DNA of 64,000 bases from Flavobacterium sp. MDT1-60. GTDB lineage: Bacteria; Bacteroidota; Bacteroidia; Flavobacteriales; Flavobacteriaceae. The position numbers were made by a program, and so were the translations under genes. Below the pieces are notes generated by a model, which was given only the letters and a program-made list of their open reading frames with translations, had not been told where the DNA came from and made no database searches. Shown piece after piece: positions 52,493 to 61,309 of this stretch (the stretch's first letter is position 1; the number at the start of each line of letters is the position of its first letter). Where the stretch lies: contig NZ_CP062159.1 in assembly GCF_014844035.1 (NCBI RefSeq), positions 1,302,001-1,366,000 on the forward strand. Direction: 5' to 3'.

Positions 52493-52973
52493 ATTTCAAA
52501 CCTTCAGCCGCTTTATTAACAGCTGCTTTCAATTCTTCTTTGTATGAAATAATAGTGTCAAGTACTTTTTTATCGTGACTTCCAATAATTTGTGCTGCTA
52601 AAATCCCAGCATTTTTTGCCCCGTTTAAAGCAACTGTGGCAACCGGAACACCGCCTGGCATTTGTAGAATCGATAAAACAGAATCCCAGCCATCAATTGA
52701 ATTACTTGATTTTACAGGAACTCCAATTACAGGAAGCGGAGACATTGAAGCAACCATTCCCGGTAAATGCGCGGCACCACCTGCTCCGGCAATAATTACG
52801 GAAATACCGCGAGTATGTGCATTTTTACTGAAATCGAATAATTTTTCCGGCGTTCTGTGTGCCGAAACGATATCTACTTCAACTTCAATATTAAATTGTT
52901 TTAATATGTCGATGGCATCCTGCATGACTGGCATGTCAGAGATACTTCCCATTATGATGGCTACTTTGCTCAT
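52491..52973 (-). CDS. purE: 5-(carboxyamino)imidazole ribonucleotide mutase
   Basis: The 160-residue protein is a class I PurE: MGSISDMPVMQDAIDILKQF, the VSAHRTPEKLF motif with its catalytic His region, GAGGAAHLPGMVAS and SSNSIDGWDSVLSI, PGGVPVATVALNGAKNAGILAAQII. It moves the carboxyl group of N5-CAIR to carbon 4 in purine synthesis, downstream of PurK. In this window purK lies upstream on the same strand but 2 kb away, separated by a two-gene cassette. Confidence 0.97.
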   Translation of the reverse strand: MSKVAIIMGSISDMPVMQDAIDILKQFNIEVEVDIVSAHRTPEKLFDFSKNAHTRGISVIIAGAGGAAHLPGMVASMSPLPVIGVPVKSSNSIDGWDSVLSILQMPGGVPVATVALNGAKNAGILAAQIIGSHDKKVLDTIISYKEELKAAVNKAAEGLK

Positions 52974-53045
52974 TGTTTTTTTGTTTATTTTGGTTTCAAG
53001 TTTCAGGTCAGGTTTTTGCTGTGACTTAAAGCTATTAGATATTTT

Positions 53046-53639
53046 TTATTCTAATTCAGAAATCATATTCCAAATGTCGATTTTGAATTCTTCTTGAATT
53101 GCTCGTAAATAACAGATTGAATTAATTTCATTATCAATTTTGTCTTGAAAATATTTTTTTATTTCTATATCAGTTTGAAGCTTTCTGTCATTTATTGATT
53201 CCCTTCTTCGTTTGATATAATTTTTTCTATCTTCTACTCTTTTTTGATTATTTAAGTCTAATAGAATGATTAGGTTATTTGCTTCATCGTCATTAGGTTT
53301 TGCAAAATATTCACCTTCATCATAGATAATTCTACTTTCAAAATCATCGGCATAAGGCATTAATATTGGCTCAATCCAACTATTAGTTTTTCTTTGATTT
53401 GGAAGGTGTTTGACTTTATACCAATTATAATAATTATCTTCTGGTTGGTCTTTTAAATTTGGATTAAAATGCTCAGTGTCATTTGCATCATCAAATCCAA
53501 TATAATGTTCTGTATAAGCACAAAATCCTTTTTGTTCTTTTAAAAGAAGAGAACCTAATTTAGAATTATCTCCCTTAGATTTATAAATGATCTTATCAGA
53601 AATAATTAGAGAAAGCGGAGATTTTAAAACTCTTTTCAT
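53046..53639 (-). CDS. HNH-type nuclease, PtuB-like
   Basis: The 197-residue protein has an HNH-like core: EQKGFCAYTEHYI (Cys40), NDTEHFNP (Glu56-His57) and YYNWYKVKHL (Asn72), the order seen in TIGR02646/PtuB proteins that accompany AAA ATPases; the second Cys of the usual C-x-x-C is a Thr, so a metal finger is weak or absent. The C-terminal half is helical and basic (KNYIKRRRESINDRKLQ). It starts 3 bases after the ATPase stop, so they form one operon. In Septu systems, PtuB cleaves DNA or RNA during phage infection (known for the family; not shown here). Confidence 0.8.
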   Translation of the reverse strand: MKRVLKSPLSLIISDKIIYKSKGDNSKLGSLLLKEQKGFCAYTEHYIGFDDANDTEHFNPNLKDQPEDNYYNWYKVKHLPNQRKTNSWIEPILMPYADDFESRIIYDEGEYFAKPNDDEANNLIILLDLNNQKRVEDRKNYIKRRRESINDRKLQTDIEIKKYFQDKIDNEINSICYLRAIQEEFKIDIWNMISELE

Positions 53640-53642
53640 TCA

Positions 53643-54962
53643 TTAAAAATTATACTTATCTCCAATAGATTCAATTTCATCTTGAAGTTTTTGTTTTACT
53701 TCTTCATTTTCTTCAAACAGCAATTGTCTTCTTTTTTCAAGATATTCATTATATATTTTTTTGCCATATTTGTTTATATAATCAATTCCAAAATCATTAT
53801 CAAGCATATCGTTTGGATCATCTCCAATAGGAGAAGTTCCTCTGCGGACAGCCACTTTTCCATCTTTATCAAAATATAAAATAAATCTTTCTTCTGGTTC
53901 AAATGAAGCAGCTACAAATGGAGAATGGGTTGCGGTAATAAACTGCGCTTCTGGAGCAAGTCTTTTATAATAATCCATTACTTCCATCTGAATATTTGGA
54001 TATAATGAGCGTTCAGGTTCATCTATTAAAATTAGTGAACCTTTAGTTTCTAATGAATATAAGGGTAAAGATGTCAACAGAAGTTGTTTTGTTCCAGTAC
54101 TTGTGTCTTGAAACGGAATAATTTCTTCTCTTCCTTTGTTTTTTATTGGTATTGAATATTCGGTATTTACAAGGTCAACCTCTAAATTTAAATGTTCTAA
54201 AATATAATTAAACTCCTTTGTAAACGACTCTAATCTGTTTGGATTATCCTTTTGCCATTTGTTAAATTCTAAACTTAATTTATTTACATCATTAATGAAA
54301 CCTTTGTGGATTAATTCAGACATTTTTTGAGTAAAGTTTTTTCGGTAATTTAGATAATCTACTAACAGATGAAGCCAAATTTTCGTGTCCACATTGTCAT
54401 TAAATAATAAACCATAATTTTCTTCCATTAAAAAAAGGTTATCTCTCTCTTCAAATTCCTTTTTAATAGCTTGAAGTTCGTTACTATGTTTTTCTATTAA
54501 TTCGATTGGATTAGTTGAAAGAAAATTTATGTTTTGATCGGATACTAAATTCGCTTTAAAGTAAAAAATATCTTTTTTATCTTGTTTTGGAATTAAACTT
54601 GTTACTTGTCCACCTCCGCTATTAAAATCATTTCGATAAACACGGTTTTTGAAAGAAACTTCGTTGTTTTTTAAATGAAAAATATCATTTTCTATTAAAA
54701 AGGTAACTTCACTTTTATTTAGATTATTTTTTAATCTGAATATTTGACCGTTTATGAGTTCTAAATTTAAAAGATTAATAGAATGATCATAAATCAATTG
54801 TAACAATCCAGTTTTACCCGTAGCACTTTGCCCAATAAAACATATTTTATCTAAAGGCTTTCCTCTTTTTTCTTCAATATGGAAATCTTCAGGATATGTA
54901 AAATCAAAATCTAGATTTTCTAAATGCCTAAACTGATCGATATGTAATTTTGAAATTTTCAT
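53643..54962 (-). CDS. AAA15/OLD-type ATPase, PtuA-like
   Basis: The 439-residue protein has the SMC-like ATPase plan: N-terminal KISKLHIDQFRHLENLDFDF, Walker A GQSATGKT (44-51), a long middle region with few motifs, then STGTKQLLLTSLPLY (signature-like), Walker B SLILIDEPERSLYPNIQ and the FITATHSPFVAAS switch. This is the layout of PtuA and related anti-phage ATPases. No TOPRIM nuclease domain follows, unlike OLD proteins; instead an HNH gene is attached. The pair sits between purE and purK. Confidence 0.82.
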   Translation of the reverse strand: MKISKLHIDQFRHLENLDFDFTYPEDFHIEEKRGKPLDKICFIGQSATGKTGLLQLIYDHSINLLNLELINGQIFRLKNNLNKSEVTFLIENDIFHLKNNEVSFKNRVYRNDFNSGGGQVTSLIPKQDKKDIFYFKANLVSDQNINFLSTNPIELIEKHSNELQAIKKEFEERDNLFLMEENYGLLFNDNVDTKIWLHLLVDYLNYRKNFTQKMSELIHKGFINDVNKLSLEFNKWQKDNPNRLESFTKEFNYILEHLNLEVDLVNTEYSIPIKNKGREEIIPFQDTSTGTKQLLLTSLPLYSLETKGSLILIDEPERSLYPNIQMEVMDYYKRLAPEAQFITATHSPFVAASFEPEERFILYFDKDGKVAVRRGTSPIGDDPNDMLDNDFGIDYINKYGKKIYNEYLEKRRQLLFEENEEVKQKLQDEIESIGDKYNF

Positions 54963-54976
54963 TTATTGATTTTTTA

Positions 54977-54984
54977 CAAATCTA
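54977..54984 (-). promoter_or_regulatory. Possible -7 element for the PtuAB-like pair
   Basis: Minus strand TAGATTTG fits TAnnTTTG, 14 bases upstream of the ATPase ATG; no clear -33 partner at 19 bases. Would allow the cassette to be expressed apart from purK. Confidence 0.35.
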
Positions 54985-55030
54985 ATTAAAAAATGATTGC
55001 TATTGTAAACTGCGACTGCGACTGATCTAA

Positions 55031-56188
55031 TTACTGACCACTAATCACTCTAATAGTATTCTTAACTTCCTCAGCAATTCTTCTCGCTTCTTGCATATCT
55101 TCATTTACAATTGTAACGTGACCCATTTTTCTGAAAGGTCTTGTTTGTTTTTTACCGTAAATATGGGGAGTAACGCCGTTCCATCCTAAAATGGTTTCTA
55201 TGTTTTCATAAACGACATCTCCGGAAAAACCTTCGGCACCCACTAAATTTACCATAACTCCTGCAACTTTGCTGTCTGTGTTTCCTAACGGAAGATCCAG
55301 AATAGCGCGTAAATGATTTTCGAATTGAGAAGTATAACTTGCTTCAATAGAATAATGACCAGAATTGTGTGGGCGAGGAGCAACTTCGTTTACTAAGATT
55401 TCATCATCATTGGTTTGAAACATCTCAACTGCTAAAAGTCCAACGTGATTGAATTTCTCCGAAACATTCAAAGCAATTGCTCTGGCTTTTTCAGCGACTT
55501 TTTCGTCGATTCTTGCCGGGCAAATTACATATTCTACCTGGTTGGCTTCCGGATGAAATTCCATTTCAACAACCGGATAGGTTTTTATTTCTCCTGATGG
55601 ATTTCTGCAAACGATAACTGCCAATTCATTTTTGTATGGTACCATAGTTTCCGCAATACATTCTACATTTGGTAAATCATCCATGTCAGAAATCTGGCGA
55701 ATCACTTTTACACCATTTCCGTCATAACCAAATTCGGTGCATTTCCAGACAAACGGAATTGTAATTTCATTGTTTCCAACCGATTTTTGCAAATGCTCCG
55801 GACTGTCAAATCGTAAATATGCGGCCGTTGGGATATTGCTTGCTGTATAAAAATCTTTTTGAGTTCCTTTATTTTGAATTCCTTTTAAGGTTTTTGGAGA
55901 CGGATACACTTTTACACCTTCATTTTCTAATTGCGTTAAAGCTTCAAGATTTACGAGTTCAATTTCGAAAGTCAAAACATCAACTTGTTTTCCAAAATTG
56001 TAAACCGTTTCATAATCCATTAAATCACCCTGAAAGAATTTGTTACAGGCAATTTTACTTGGAGCTTCGTCACTCGGATCTAAAACGTAAGTTTGTATGT
56101 CAAATTTTCGCGTGTCAAACAATAGCATTTTGCCTAGTTGTCCACCGCCTAATATTCCTAATTTAAAATCAGAAGAAAAATAATTCAT
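55031..56188 (-). CDS. purK: N5-carboxyaminoimidazole ribonucleotide synthase
   Basis: The 385-residue protein is an ATP-grasp enzyme: N-terminal LGILGGGQLGKMLLFDTRKF, central GIQNKGTQKDFYTASNIPTA and FVWKCTEFGYDGNGV, then VAPRPHNSGHYSIEASYTSQFE and the C-terminal GKKQTRPFRKMGHVTIV. It makes N5-CAIR from AIR, ATP and bicarbonate, the substrate of PurE. It has its own promoter of nearly perfect Bacteroidota type. Usually adjacent to purE; here 2 kb apart. Confidence 0.96.
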   Translation of the reverse strand: MNYFSSDFKLGILGGGQLGKMLLFDTRKFDIQTYVLDPSDEAPSKIACNKFFQGDLMDYETVYNFGKQVDVLTFEIELVNLEALTQLENEGVKVYPSPKTLKGIQNKGTQKDFYTASNIPTAAYLRFDSPEHLQKSVGNNEITIPFVWKCTEFGYDGNGVKVIRQISDMDDLPNVECIAETMVPYKNELAVIVCRNPSGEIKTYPVVEMEFHPEANQVEYVICPARIDEKVAEKARAIALNVSEKFNHVGLLAVEMFQTNDDEILVNEVAPRPHNSGHYSIEASYTSQFENHLRAILDLPLGNTDSKVAGVMVNLVGAEGFSGDVVYENIETILGWNGVTPHIYGKKQTRPFRKMGHVTIVNEDMQEARRIAEEVKNTIRVISGQ

Positions 56189-56204
56189 TGTAGTTGTGTT
56201 TTTG

Positions 56205-56235
56205 CAAAGATACCTTTTAATCTTTTTTAGCCAAA
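56205..56235 (-). promoter_or_regulatory. Bacteroidota-type promoter of purK
   Basis: Minus strand: TTTG (56235-56232), exactly 19 bases, TATCTTTG (56212-56205); the ATG is 17 bases further. Both elements match the Bacteroidota primary-sigma consensus without mismatch. Confidence 0.85.
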
Positions 56236-56248
56236 ATTTAGTTTTTTA

Positions 56249-56347
56249 GCCACGACTCGAGCGACAGCGAACAGGCGAAGCAATTCCACAAATTTTTCTT
56301 TTACTCCATTTTAAAATTAATTAGTGAAAATCCGTGTAATTCGTGGC
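56249..56347. repeat. Imperfect GCCACGA inverted repeat
   Basis: GCCACGACTCGAGCG...CCACAAATTTTTC at one end and GTGAAAATCCGTGTAATTCG then TGGC at the other; same family as 44436-44514, with an extra insertion in the left arm. Confidence 0.65.
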
Positions 56348-56356
56348 AAACTAAAA

Positions 56357-56908
56357 CTATTTCATTTTCTTTAAAACTTCTTTTGCAACTGCTTTATAGG
56401 CTGCGGAATGATCGCCATAATCTTTATCCAGAATAATTTTTAGTTCAGGATGAATCCAATCGTAATAATTTCCTAACACATATAAAGTTCTTATCGAATA
56501 GGCTTTTGTAGCCACTTTTATATCGTTTATCAGCCAGTCAAAAGACGCTTCGATACAGTCCTGAAGATTAGTTTCAGAAAGAACAATGCCGTTGTCATCT
56601 TTTTTATAATGGGATTTTACTAAAAGCTGAGTGACTTTTGCAATGGGACGAATGGCACTTTCATCTTTTAAATTCTTTAAATTGGAAAAGAAAAAATCAA
56701 GATGAGGCTGAAGCCAAATCAATTCTTCGTATGATACAAATTCTAAAATCCAACAGGCTTTGTGGTTGTTTTTGTCCGATGGAGAAAAACAAATCGAAAC
56801 TAATTCGTCAAATAAGCTTGGATTTTCTAAAATTTCCTGCGCCACTTTCAAACGGTTTTCTCTATAAGCACTAACGTAATCCAGTTTCTTTTGTAGTTCA
56901 GATATCAT
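56357..56908 (-). CDS. HEAT-like helical protein of unknown function
   Basis: The 183-residue protein consists of paired helices (AQEILENPSLFDELVSICFS, ACWILEFVSYEELIWLQPHL, TKAYSIRTLYVLGNYYDWIHPELKIILD), as in HEAT or armadillo repeats. No enzyme motif. It follows the TonB-dependent receptor gene by 24 bases on the same strand and may be cotranscribed. Confidence 0.7.
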   Translation of the reverse strand: MISELQKKLDYVSAYRENRLKVAQEILENPSLFDELVSICFSPSDKNNHKACWILEFVSYEELIWLQPHLDFFFSNLKNLKDESAIRPIAKVTQLLVKSHYKKDDNGIVLSETNLQDCIEASFDWLINDIKVATKAYSIRTLYVLGNYYDWIHPELKIILDKDYGDHSAAYKAVAKEVLKKMK

Positions 56909-56932
56909 CTTTAATCGAATTTAATTCTGCGA

Positions 56933-59029
56933 CTAAAATAAGTAATTTAATGAGATATTTCCGTAATAATTTATAGGAAGCCCTGGATAATAATATCTCG
57001 GAGATGAGGTTCCGACAGGAAGTGCATTTGGCAAAATTAAAGAGGCATATTTTTCATTGGTCACATTATTGATTCCGAAAGCTAAATTGGACGTTAGATT
57101 ATGGAGAATTTGAAAACGATAACCCGTTTTCAAATTGATAATGTTATAAGAATCGGAGAAAGCCGAATTAGCATCATTCATCAGAATTTCATCCACAAAT
57201 TGATAATCGGCATTCAGATAAATCCCAAAACGAGTATTTAAAATTAATCCGGCATTGATTTTATTTGCAGGAACTCCGGTTAATTTATTGCCGGAATAAT
57301 CATTTCCGTTATCAACGAATTCTTTAAATTCATATTTCCCGATGGAAGTTCCAACATAAGAATTCAGATTAAAAAACCGATTAATTTGCCAGTTGTGTTT
57401 CAACGTAATTTCAATTCCTTCATGCAATGTTTTCCCCGCATTTATGCCTTCATACTGATCATCTCCAATTCTTTTGGCAACCAATAAATCTTTGATTTCC
57501 ATTCGGTAAACAGCAATTTCGGTATAAAGGTTTTTGTTGAAGAAATAGAATTTTCCGCCCAATTCAAAATTATAACCATTTTCAGGTTTAATATCCGGAT
57601 TGATGGTTCCGTTGCTCGTCAAAGTTTCTTCAGTTGCGGGTAATGAAAATCCGCGGCTTGCAGAAAAGTATATGGTTTGTTGTTGATTCGGTTTGAATAA
57701 TAAAGAAAGTTGAGGCGAAAAAATTCCGTCATAACTGTATTTTTCTGTTGCCGTTTTTTGAGGAAGAAAGTTCGTCAGTTCAAAATGCGTTTCATTATAA
57801 TTTAAACCAAACTGAACTTCCAATTTTTCTGAAAGTAAAGACCTAATTTGCGAAAATATATTGTAAAAATGCCTTTTTTGATCCGTTTTTGTCAATTGAT
57901 TTCCTTGTAAACTGCCTTGCCCGTTATTTTGTTTGTAAAGATTTTCAAAGGTATTTCCGTTGTAATTATCGGTAAAATATTCCATTCCGAAAATGAATTG
58001 ATTCTTCAGTTTACCAATTTCGAAATTTCCTGAAAATTGCGTTCTTGCGCCGGTTGCAAAAGTATATTGGCGCAAAATATCAAAAGGTCGTGGTTCGTTG
58101 CTGTCTTTGTAATTGATAAAAACAGAAGTCGAATTATTCAGATTATCAGTAATCTTAAAATCATAAGCCAGTCCGGCCAAGGTCGATTTGTATTCTTTAT
58201 ATCCTTTTGAAGCCACCCAGGTTGGCGCACCCAATTGTGGATTTGAATCGTAAACTTCCTTACTGATCGAACTCGGAATAAAAGCTTTTAAATAAGTGTA
58301 ATTAGTGAAGTAAGTAAGTTTGCTGTTTTGTTTTCTGAATAATTCACCGGCAAGCGTGACTCCTTCTCGTTTATAAGAACTGTTTTCGCGCCATCCATCA
58401 CTTTTGAGATTGTGATAACTTAAGTTCAGACTTGATCTTTTTTCATTTAAACTATAATTCATAGTATTTTTTAATAATCCAAAAGAGCCGAAAACCGAAC
58501 TTATTTCAGCCGTCTGTCCTTTTGTTTTTGAAAACTGAGGCGAAATCAAAATCGCGCCGCCCAAACCAGCGCCATAAATACTCGAAAGCGGCCCTTTGAT
58601 AATTTCAATCTGATTGAGGTTTTCCAAATCAATATCGTCAATAACCGTTTCACTATTTCCTGAAGTCAGCGGAATGCTGCCATAAAAAGCTCTTATTTTG
58701 TTCGTTCCATACGGAGTTCTCGCACCAATACCTCGAATTGAAATTCGGGTTGTTGTAAAGTTTGACGATTGCATAAAAACTCCCGGAATTGTATTCACAA
58801 CAGTTGTAATATCAGTAGCATTATTTTGTGTCAGTTCTTTTTTGGATAAAATTCCAATCGAAGCCGGTGCATTCTGCAAACTGTCATTAATATGAAAGGA
58901 ACTGATAATAACTTCTTCCAGTTTTTCTGTATTCACAGAATCAATAGATTTGCTTTTTTCTTCCTGCGCAAAACTGTTTTGGAAAACAATTAGGGCAAAG
59001 AGAAAAAAGCAATATTTTTTTAAAATCAT
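56933..59029 (-). CDS. TonB-dependent outer-membrane receptor
   Basis: The 698-residue protein has a signal peptide (MILKKYCFFLFALIVFQNSFA-Q), a plug domain (residues about 45-165; APASIGILSKKELTQNN, TTRISIRGIGARTPYGTNKIRAFYGSIPLT, NQIEIIKGPLSSIYGAGLGGAI) and a 22-strand-type barrel ending in SLNYLF with terminal Phe. No CarboxypepD_reg or SusC features, so it is a classical receptor, for a siderophore, vitamin or metal (FecA/BtuB-like). The ligand cannot be read from sequence. Confidence 0.92.
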   Translation of the reverse strand: MILKKYCFFLFALIVFQNSFAQEEKSKSIDSVNTEKLEEVIISSFHINDSLQNAPASIGILSKKELTQNNATDITTVVNTIPGVFMQSSNFTTTRISIRGIGARTPYGTNKIRAFYGSIPLTSGNSETVIDDIDLENLNQIEIIKGPLSSIYGAGLGGAILISPQFSKTKGQTAEISSVFGSFGLLKNTMNYSLNEKRSSLNLSYHNLKSDGWRENSSYKREGVTLAGELFRKQNSKLTYFTNYTYLKAFIPSSISKEVYDSNPQLGAPTWVASKGYKEYKSTLAGLAYDFKITDNLNNSTSVFINYKDSNEPRPFDILRQYTFATGARTQFSGNFEIGKLKNQFIFGMEYFTDNYNGNTFENLYKQNNGQGSLQGNQLTKTDQKRHFYNIFSQIRSLLSEKLEVQFGLNYNETHFELTNFLPQKTATEKYSYDGIFSPQLSLLFKPNQQQTIYFSASRGFSLPATEETLTSNGTINPDIKPENGYNFELGGKFYFFNKNLYTEIAVYRMEIKDLLVAKRIGDDQYEGINAGKTLHEGIEITLKHNWQINRFFNLNSYVGTSIGKYEFKEFVDNGNDYSGNKLTGVPANKINAGLILNTRFGIYLNADYQFVDEILMNDANSAFSDSYNIINLKTGYRFQILHNLTSNLAFGINNVTNEKYASLILPNALPVGTSSPRYYYPGLPINYYGNISLNYLF

Positions 59030-59060
59030 AAAAGAGTTTTGTTGAACATAAAAAAAATTA

Positions 59061-59199
59061 ACCGCAAAGAACGCTAAGATTATACCCTATGTTAGCTTTA
59101 TAAAAACACAAAGTTCGCAAAGCTAGTTCGATACAAAGCTTTGCGAACTTTGCATTTTTATAAAAACTAAAGAAAAAAAATCTTAGCGTACTTTGCGGT
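59061..59199. repeat. Nested inverted repeat
   Basis: Outer arms ACCGCAAAGAACGCTAAGAT (59061) and ATCTTAGCGTACTTTGCGGT (59180); inner arms CAAAGTTCGCAAAGCT (59109-59124) and AGCTTTGCGAACTTTG (59137-59152). A fragment of the same family is at 25785-25910. Possible terminator of the sorbosone dehydrogenase-like gene. Confidence 0.75.
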
Positions 59200-59238
59200 A
59201 AAAATTATGCGTTTTTGAATTCCAACTAAAATTGGATT

Positions 59239-60516
59239 TTACTTATTCGCCGTAACCTTCCAAATCGTATTTCCACTGTCATCATTTACTAAAAGCGATC
59301 CGTCATTCATAACCGTAACCGCGACAGGTCGTCCATAAACTTCAGCTTTGTTTGCATCTGAAATAAATCCGGTTAAAAAATCCTCTGGTTTTCCGAATGG
59401 TTTTCCGTCTTTAAAAGGGACAAAAAGAACTTTATAACCGGAAATTACAGAGCGATTCCATGAGCCGTGCTGTCCTACGAAAGCCCCATTTTTATATTTT
59501 GCCGGAAATTTGTCCTTATCGTAAAAAGCCAATCCTAAGGATGCCGTGTGAGCACCAACCGGAACATCAGGAACAATTGCTTTTGCGACTAAATCTTTAC
59601 GTTCGCCTTTCAATCTCGGATCAGGAATACTGCCGAAATAAGAATACGGCCATCCGTAAAAGCCACCTCTTTTTACACTTGTAATATAATCCGGAACCAA
59701 ATCATCGCCTAGTTCATCGCGCTCATTAACTGCAGTCCAAAGTTCTTTTTTATTGGTTGGATTCCAGTCCATTCCCATTGGGTTTCTTAGGCCGTCAGCA
59801 TAAATTTTTTCGCCGGTTCCGTCAGGATTGATTTCTAAAATTGCAGCGCGGCGTATTTCTTCCTTCATTCCATTTTCTCCAACGTTGCTTCCTGAACCAA
59901 CGCCAATATAAATTTTCGTTCCTTCAGGGTTGGCGAGCAGACTTCTGGTCCAGTGATTGTTGTATCCTCCAGCTGGAAGTTCAACAATTTTGATGCCCTT
60001 GGTTTCTAATTTTAATGGTGCGTTTTTATAAGGATAACGGTAAAGTCCGTCAGTATTTGCAACATAAAAAAAGTCTTTTAGAATAAGCATTCCCAAAGGT
60101 CTGTTGAGGTCTTTCAAAAAGACTTCGCGGGTTTCAAAAACGCCGTCTTTGTCTTTGTCACGTAAAATTATAATTTGATTTTTGCTTGTTCTTGTGCCGC
60201 TTTCAACAACAAAAATATCATTGTTTGGACCTATATATGTCCAGCGCGGATTTTCAAATCCGTCAGCAAATTTTGTAACCGTAAAGCCTTCCGGTGCTTT
60301 TGGTGTTTTTCCTTCCGGCCAGCCTATCACTTTACTGTTTTTAGATTTAGATTCAGTTGCATAGGGCGGAGGAAGTGTAATATTTCCAATTGCAGTTTTT
60401 ACAATATTGGCAGGTTGTTTTGCCAGGGCTTCTTTTTCTTCCTTTTTTACTTGCCCGTTGCAGGCTGTAATTATAGTTAATAACGATATAGATAAAAGTT
60501 GTATCGTAGTTTTCAT
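59239..60516 (-). CDS. Sorbosone dehydrogenase-like lipoprotein
   Basis: The 425-residue protein has a lipobox (LLSISLLTIITA-CNG) followed by a six-bladed propeller of the GSDH/PQQ type: VTKFADGFENPRWTYIGPNNDIFVVES, DGVFETREVFLKDLNRPLGML, NHWTRSLLANPEGTKIYIGVGSGSN, GTGEKIYADGLRNPMGMDWNP, and NGAFVGQHGSWNRS. The His in GQHGSWNRS and the Arg-Asn-Pro-Met-Gly motif are typical of soluble glucose/sorbosone dehydrogenases. It may oxidise an aldose in the periplasm with PQQ. Confidence 0.88.
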   Translation of the reverse strand: MKTTIQLLSISLLTIITACNGQVKKEEKEALAKQPANIVKTAIGNITLPPPYATESKSKNSKVIGWPEGKTPKAPEGFTVTKFADGFENPRWTYIGPNNDIFVVESGTRTSKNQIIILRDKDKDGVFETREVFLKDLNRPLGMLILKDFFYVANTDGLYRYPYKNAPLKLETKGIKIVELPAGGYNNHWTRSLLANPEGTKIYIGVGSGSNVGENGMKEEIRRAAILEINPDGTGEKIYADGLRNPMGMDWNPTNKKELWTAVNERDELGDDLVPDYITSVKRGGFYGWPYSYFGSIPDPRLKGERKDLVAKAIVPDVPVGAHTASLGLAFYDKDKFPAKYKNGAFVGQHGSWNRSVISGYKVLFVPFKDGKPFGKPEDFLTGFISDANKAEVYGRPVAVTVMNDGSLLVNDDSGNTIWKVTANK

Positions 60517-60670
60517 GGTATTTTTGGAGTTAAATATTTATAAAATAACAATTTAGTAAATTTTGCCATAGTTGTAGGAAATGATTTGTAGATATTAACT
60601 GATATTTAACATTTCCAAAAAAGAACTTTTTCAGTAGTATTTTGATACTGACAATTTGGTTGTAATTCTG

Positions 60671-60678
60671 TATCTTTG
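60671..60678 (+). promoter_or_regulatory. -7 element of hpt
   Basis: TATCTTTG, 24 bases upstream of the hpt ATG; the -33 region is not clear at the usual 19-base spacing. Confidence 0.6.
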
Positions 60679-60702
60679 CGCATTATTTTAAAATCAAAAA
60701 TA

Positions 60703-61233
60703 ATGATACAACTTCACGATAAACAATTTGTTCCGTTTATTTCGGCTAAGGAAATTGATTTTGCTTTAACCAAAATAGTTGCACAAGTAGAAGATGATTT
60801 TGGAGATGATACTCCAATTTTTATTGGCGTTTTGAATGGTGCATTTATGGTTGTAAGCGATTTCCTGAAAAAATACAAAAGTCCGTGCGAGGTTTCATTC
60901 ATCAAAATGGCATCTTATGAAGGAACTGAAACGACTAATGTTGTTAAAGAATTAATAGGAATTAATCAGGATCTTTCAGGCAGAACTGTGGTTGTAATTG
61001 AGGATATTATTGACACCGGAAATACAATCGAAGAATTAAAACATTTGTTTAAACAACAAAACGTAAAGCATTTTAAAATTGCGACTTTGTTTTTTAAACC
61101 TGAAGCTTATAAAAAAGACATTAAAATTGATTATATCGGAATAAGAATTCCAAATAAATTCATCGTGGGTTACGGTTTAGACTACGATGGTTTAGGAAGA
61201 AATTTGACCGAAGTATACAAGTTAGCTAAATAA
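60703..61233 (+). CDS. hpt: Hypoxanthine phosphoribosyltransferase
   Basis: An upstream TTG (60676) would overlap the -7 promoter element, so ATG 60703 is chosen; 176 residues. The PRPP motif VVVIEDIIDTGNTIEEL and the flexible-loop region SFIKMASYEGTETT are present, ending VGYGLDYDGLGRNL. It salvages hypoxanthine (and guanine) to nucleotides. adk follows 76 bases later. Confidence 0.93.
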   Translation: MIQLHDKQFVPFISAKEIDFALTKIVAQVEDDFGDDTPIFIGVLNGAFMVVSDFLKKYKSPCEVSFIKMASYEGTETTNVVKELIGINQDLSGRTVVVIEDIIDTGNTIEELKHLFKQQNVKHFKIATLFFKPEAYKKDIKIDYIGIRIPNKFIVGYGLDYDGLGRNLTEVYKLAK

Positions 61234-61309
61234 TTAAAAACACAACACAACTATTATATTCATTTTAAACTTCTTAGATAAAATCAAGAAGTCAAGAAAC
61301 ACTCACATT

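Noticed and set aside
52990..55030. Retron with PtuAB effectors
   Set aside because: There is no reverse transcriptase gene or room for a retron RNA; the pair stands alone.
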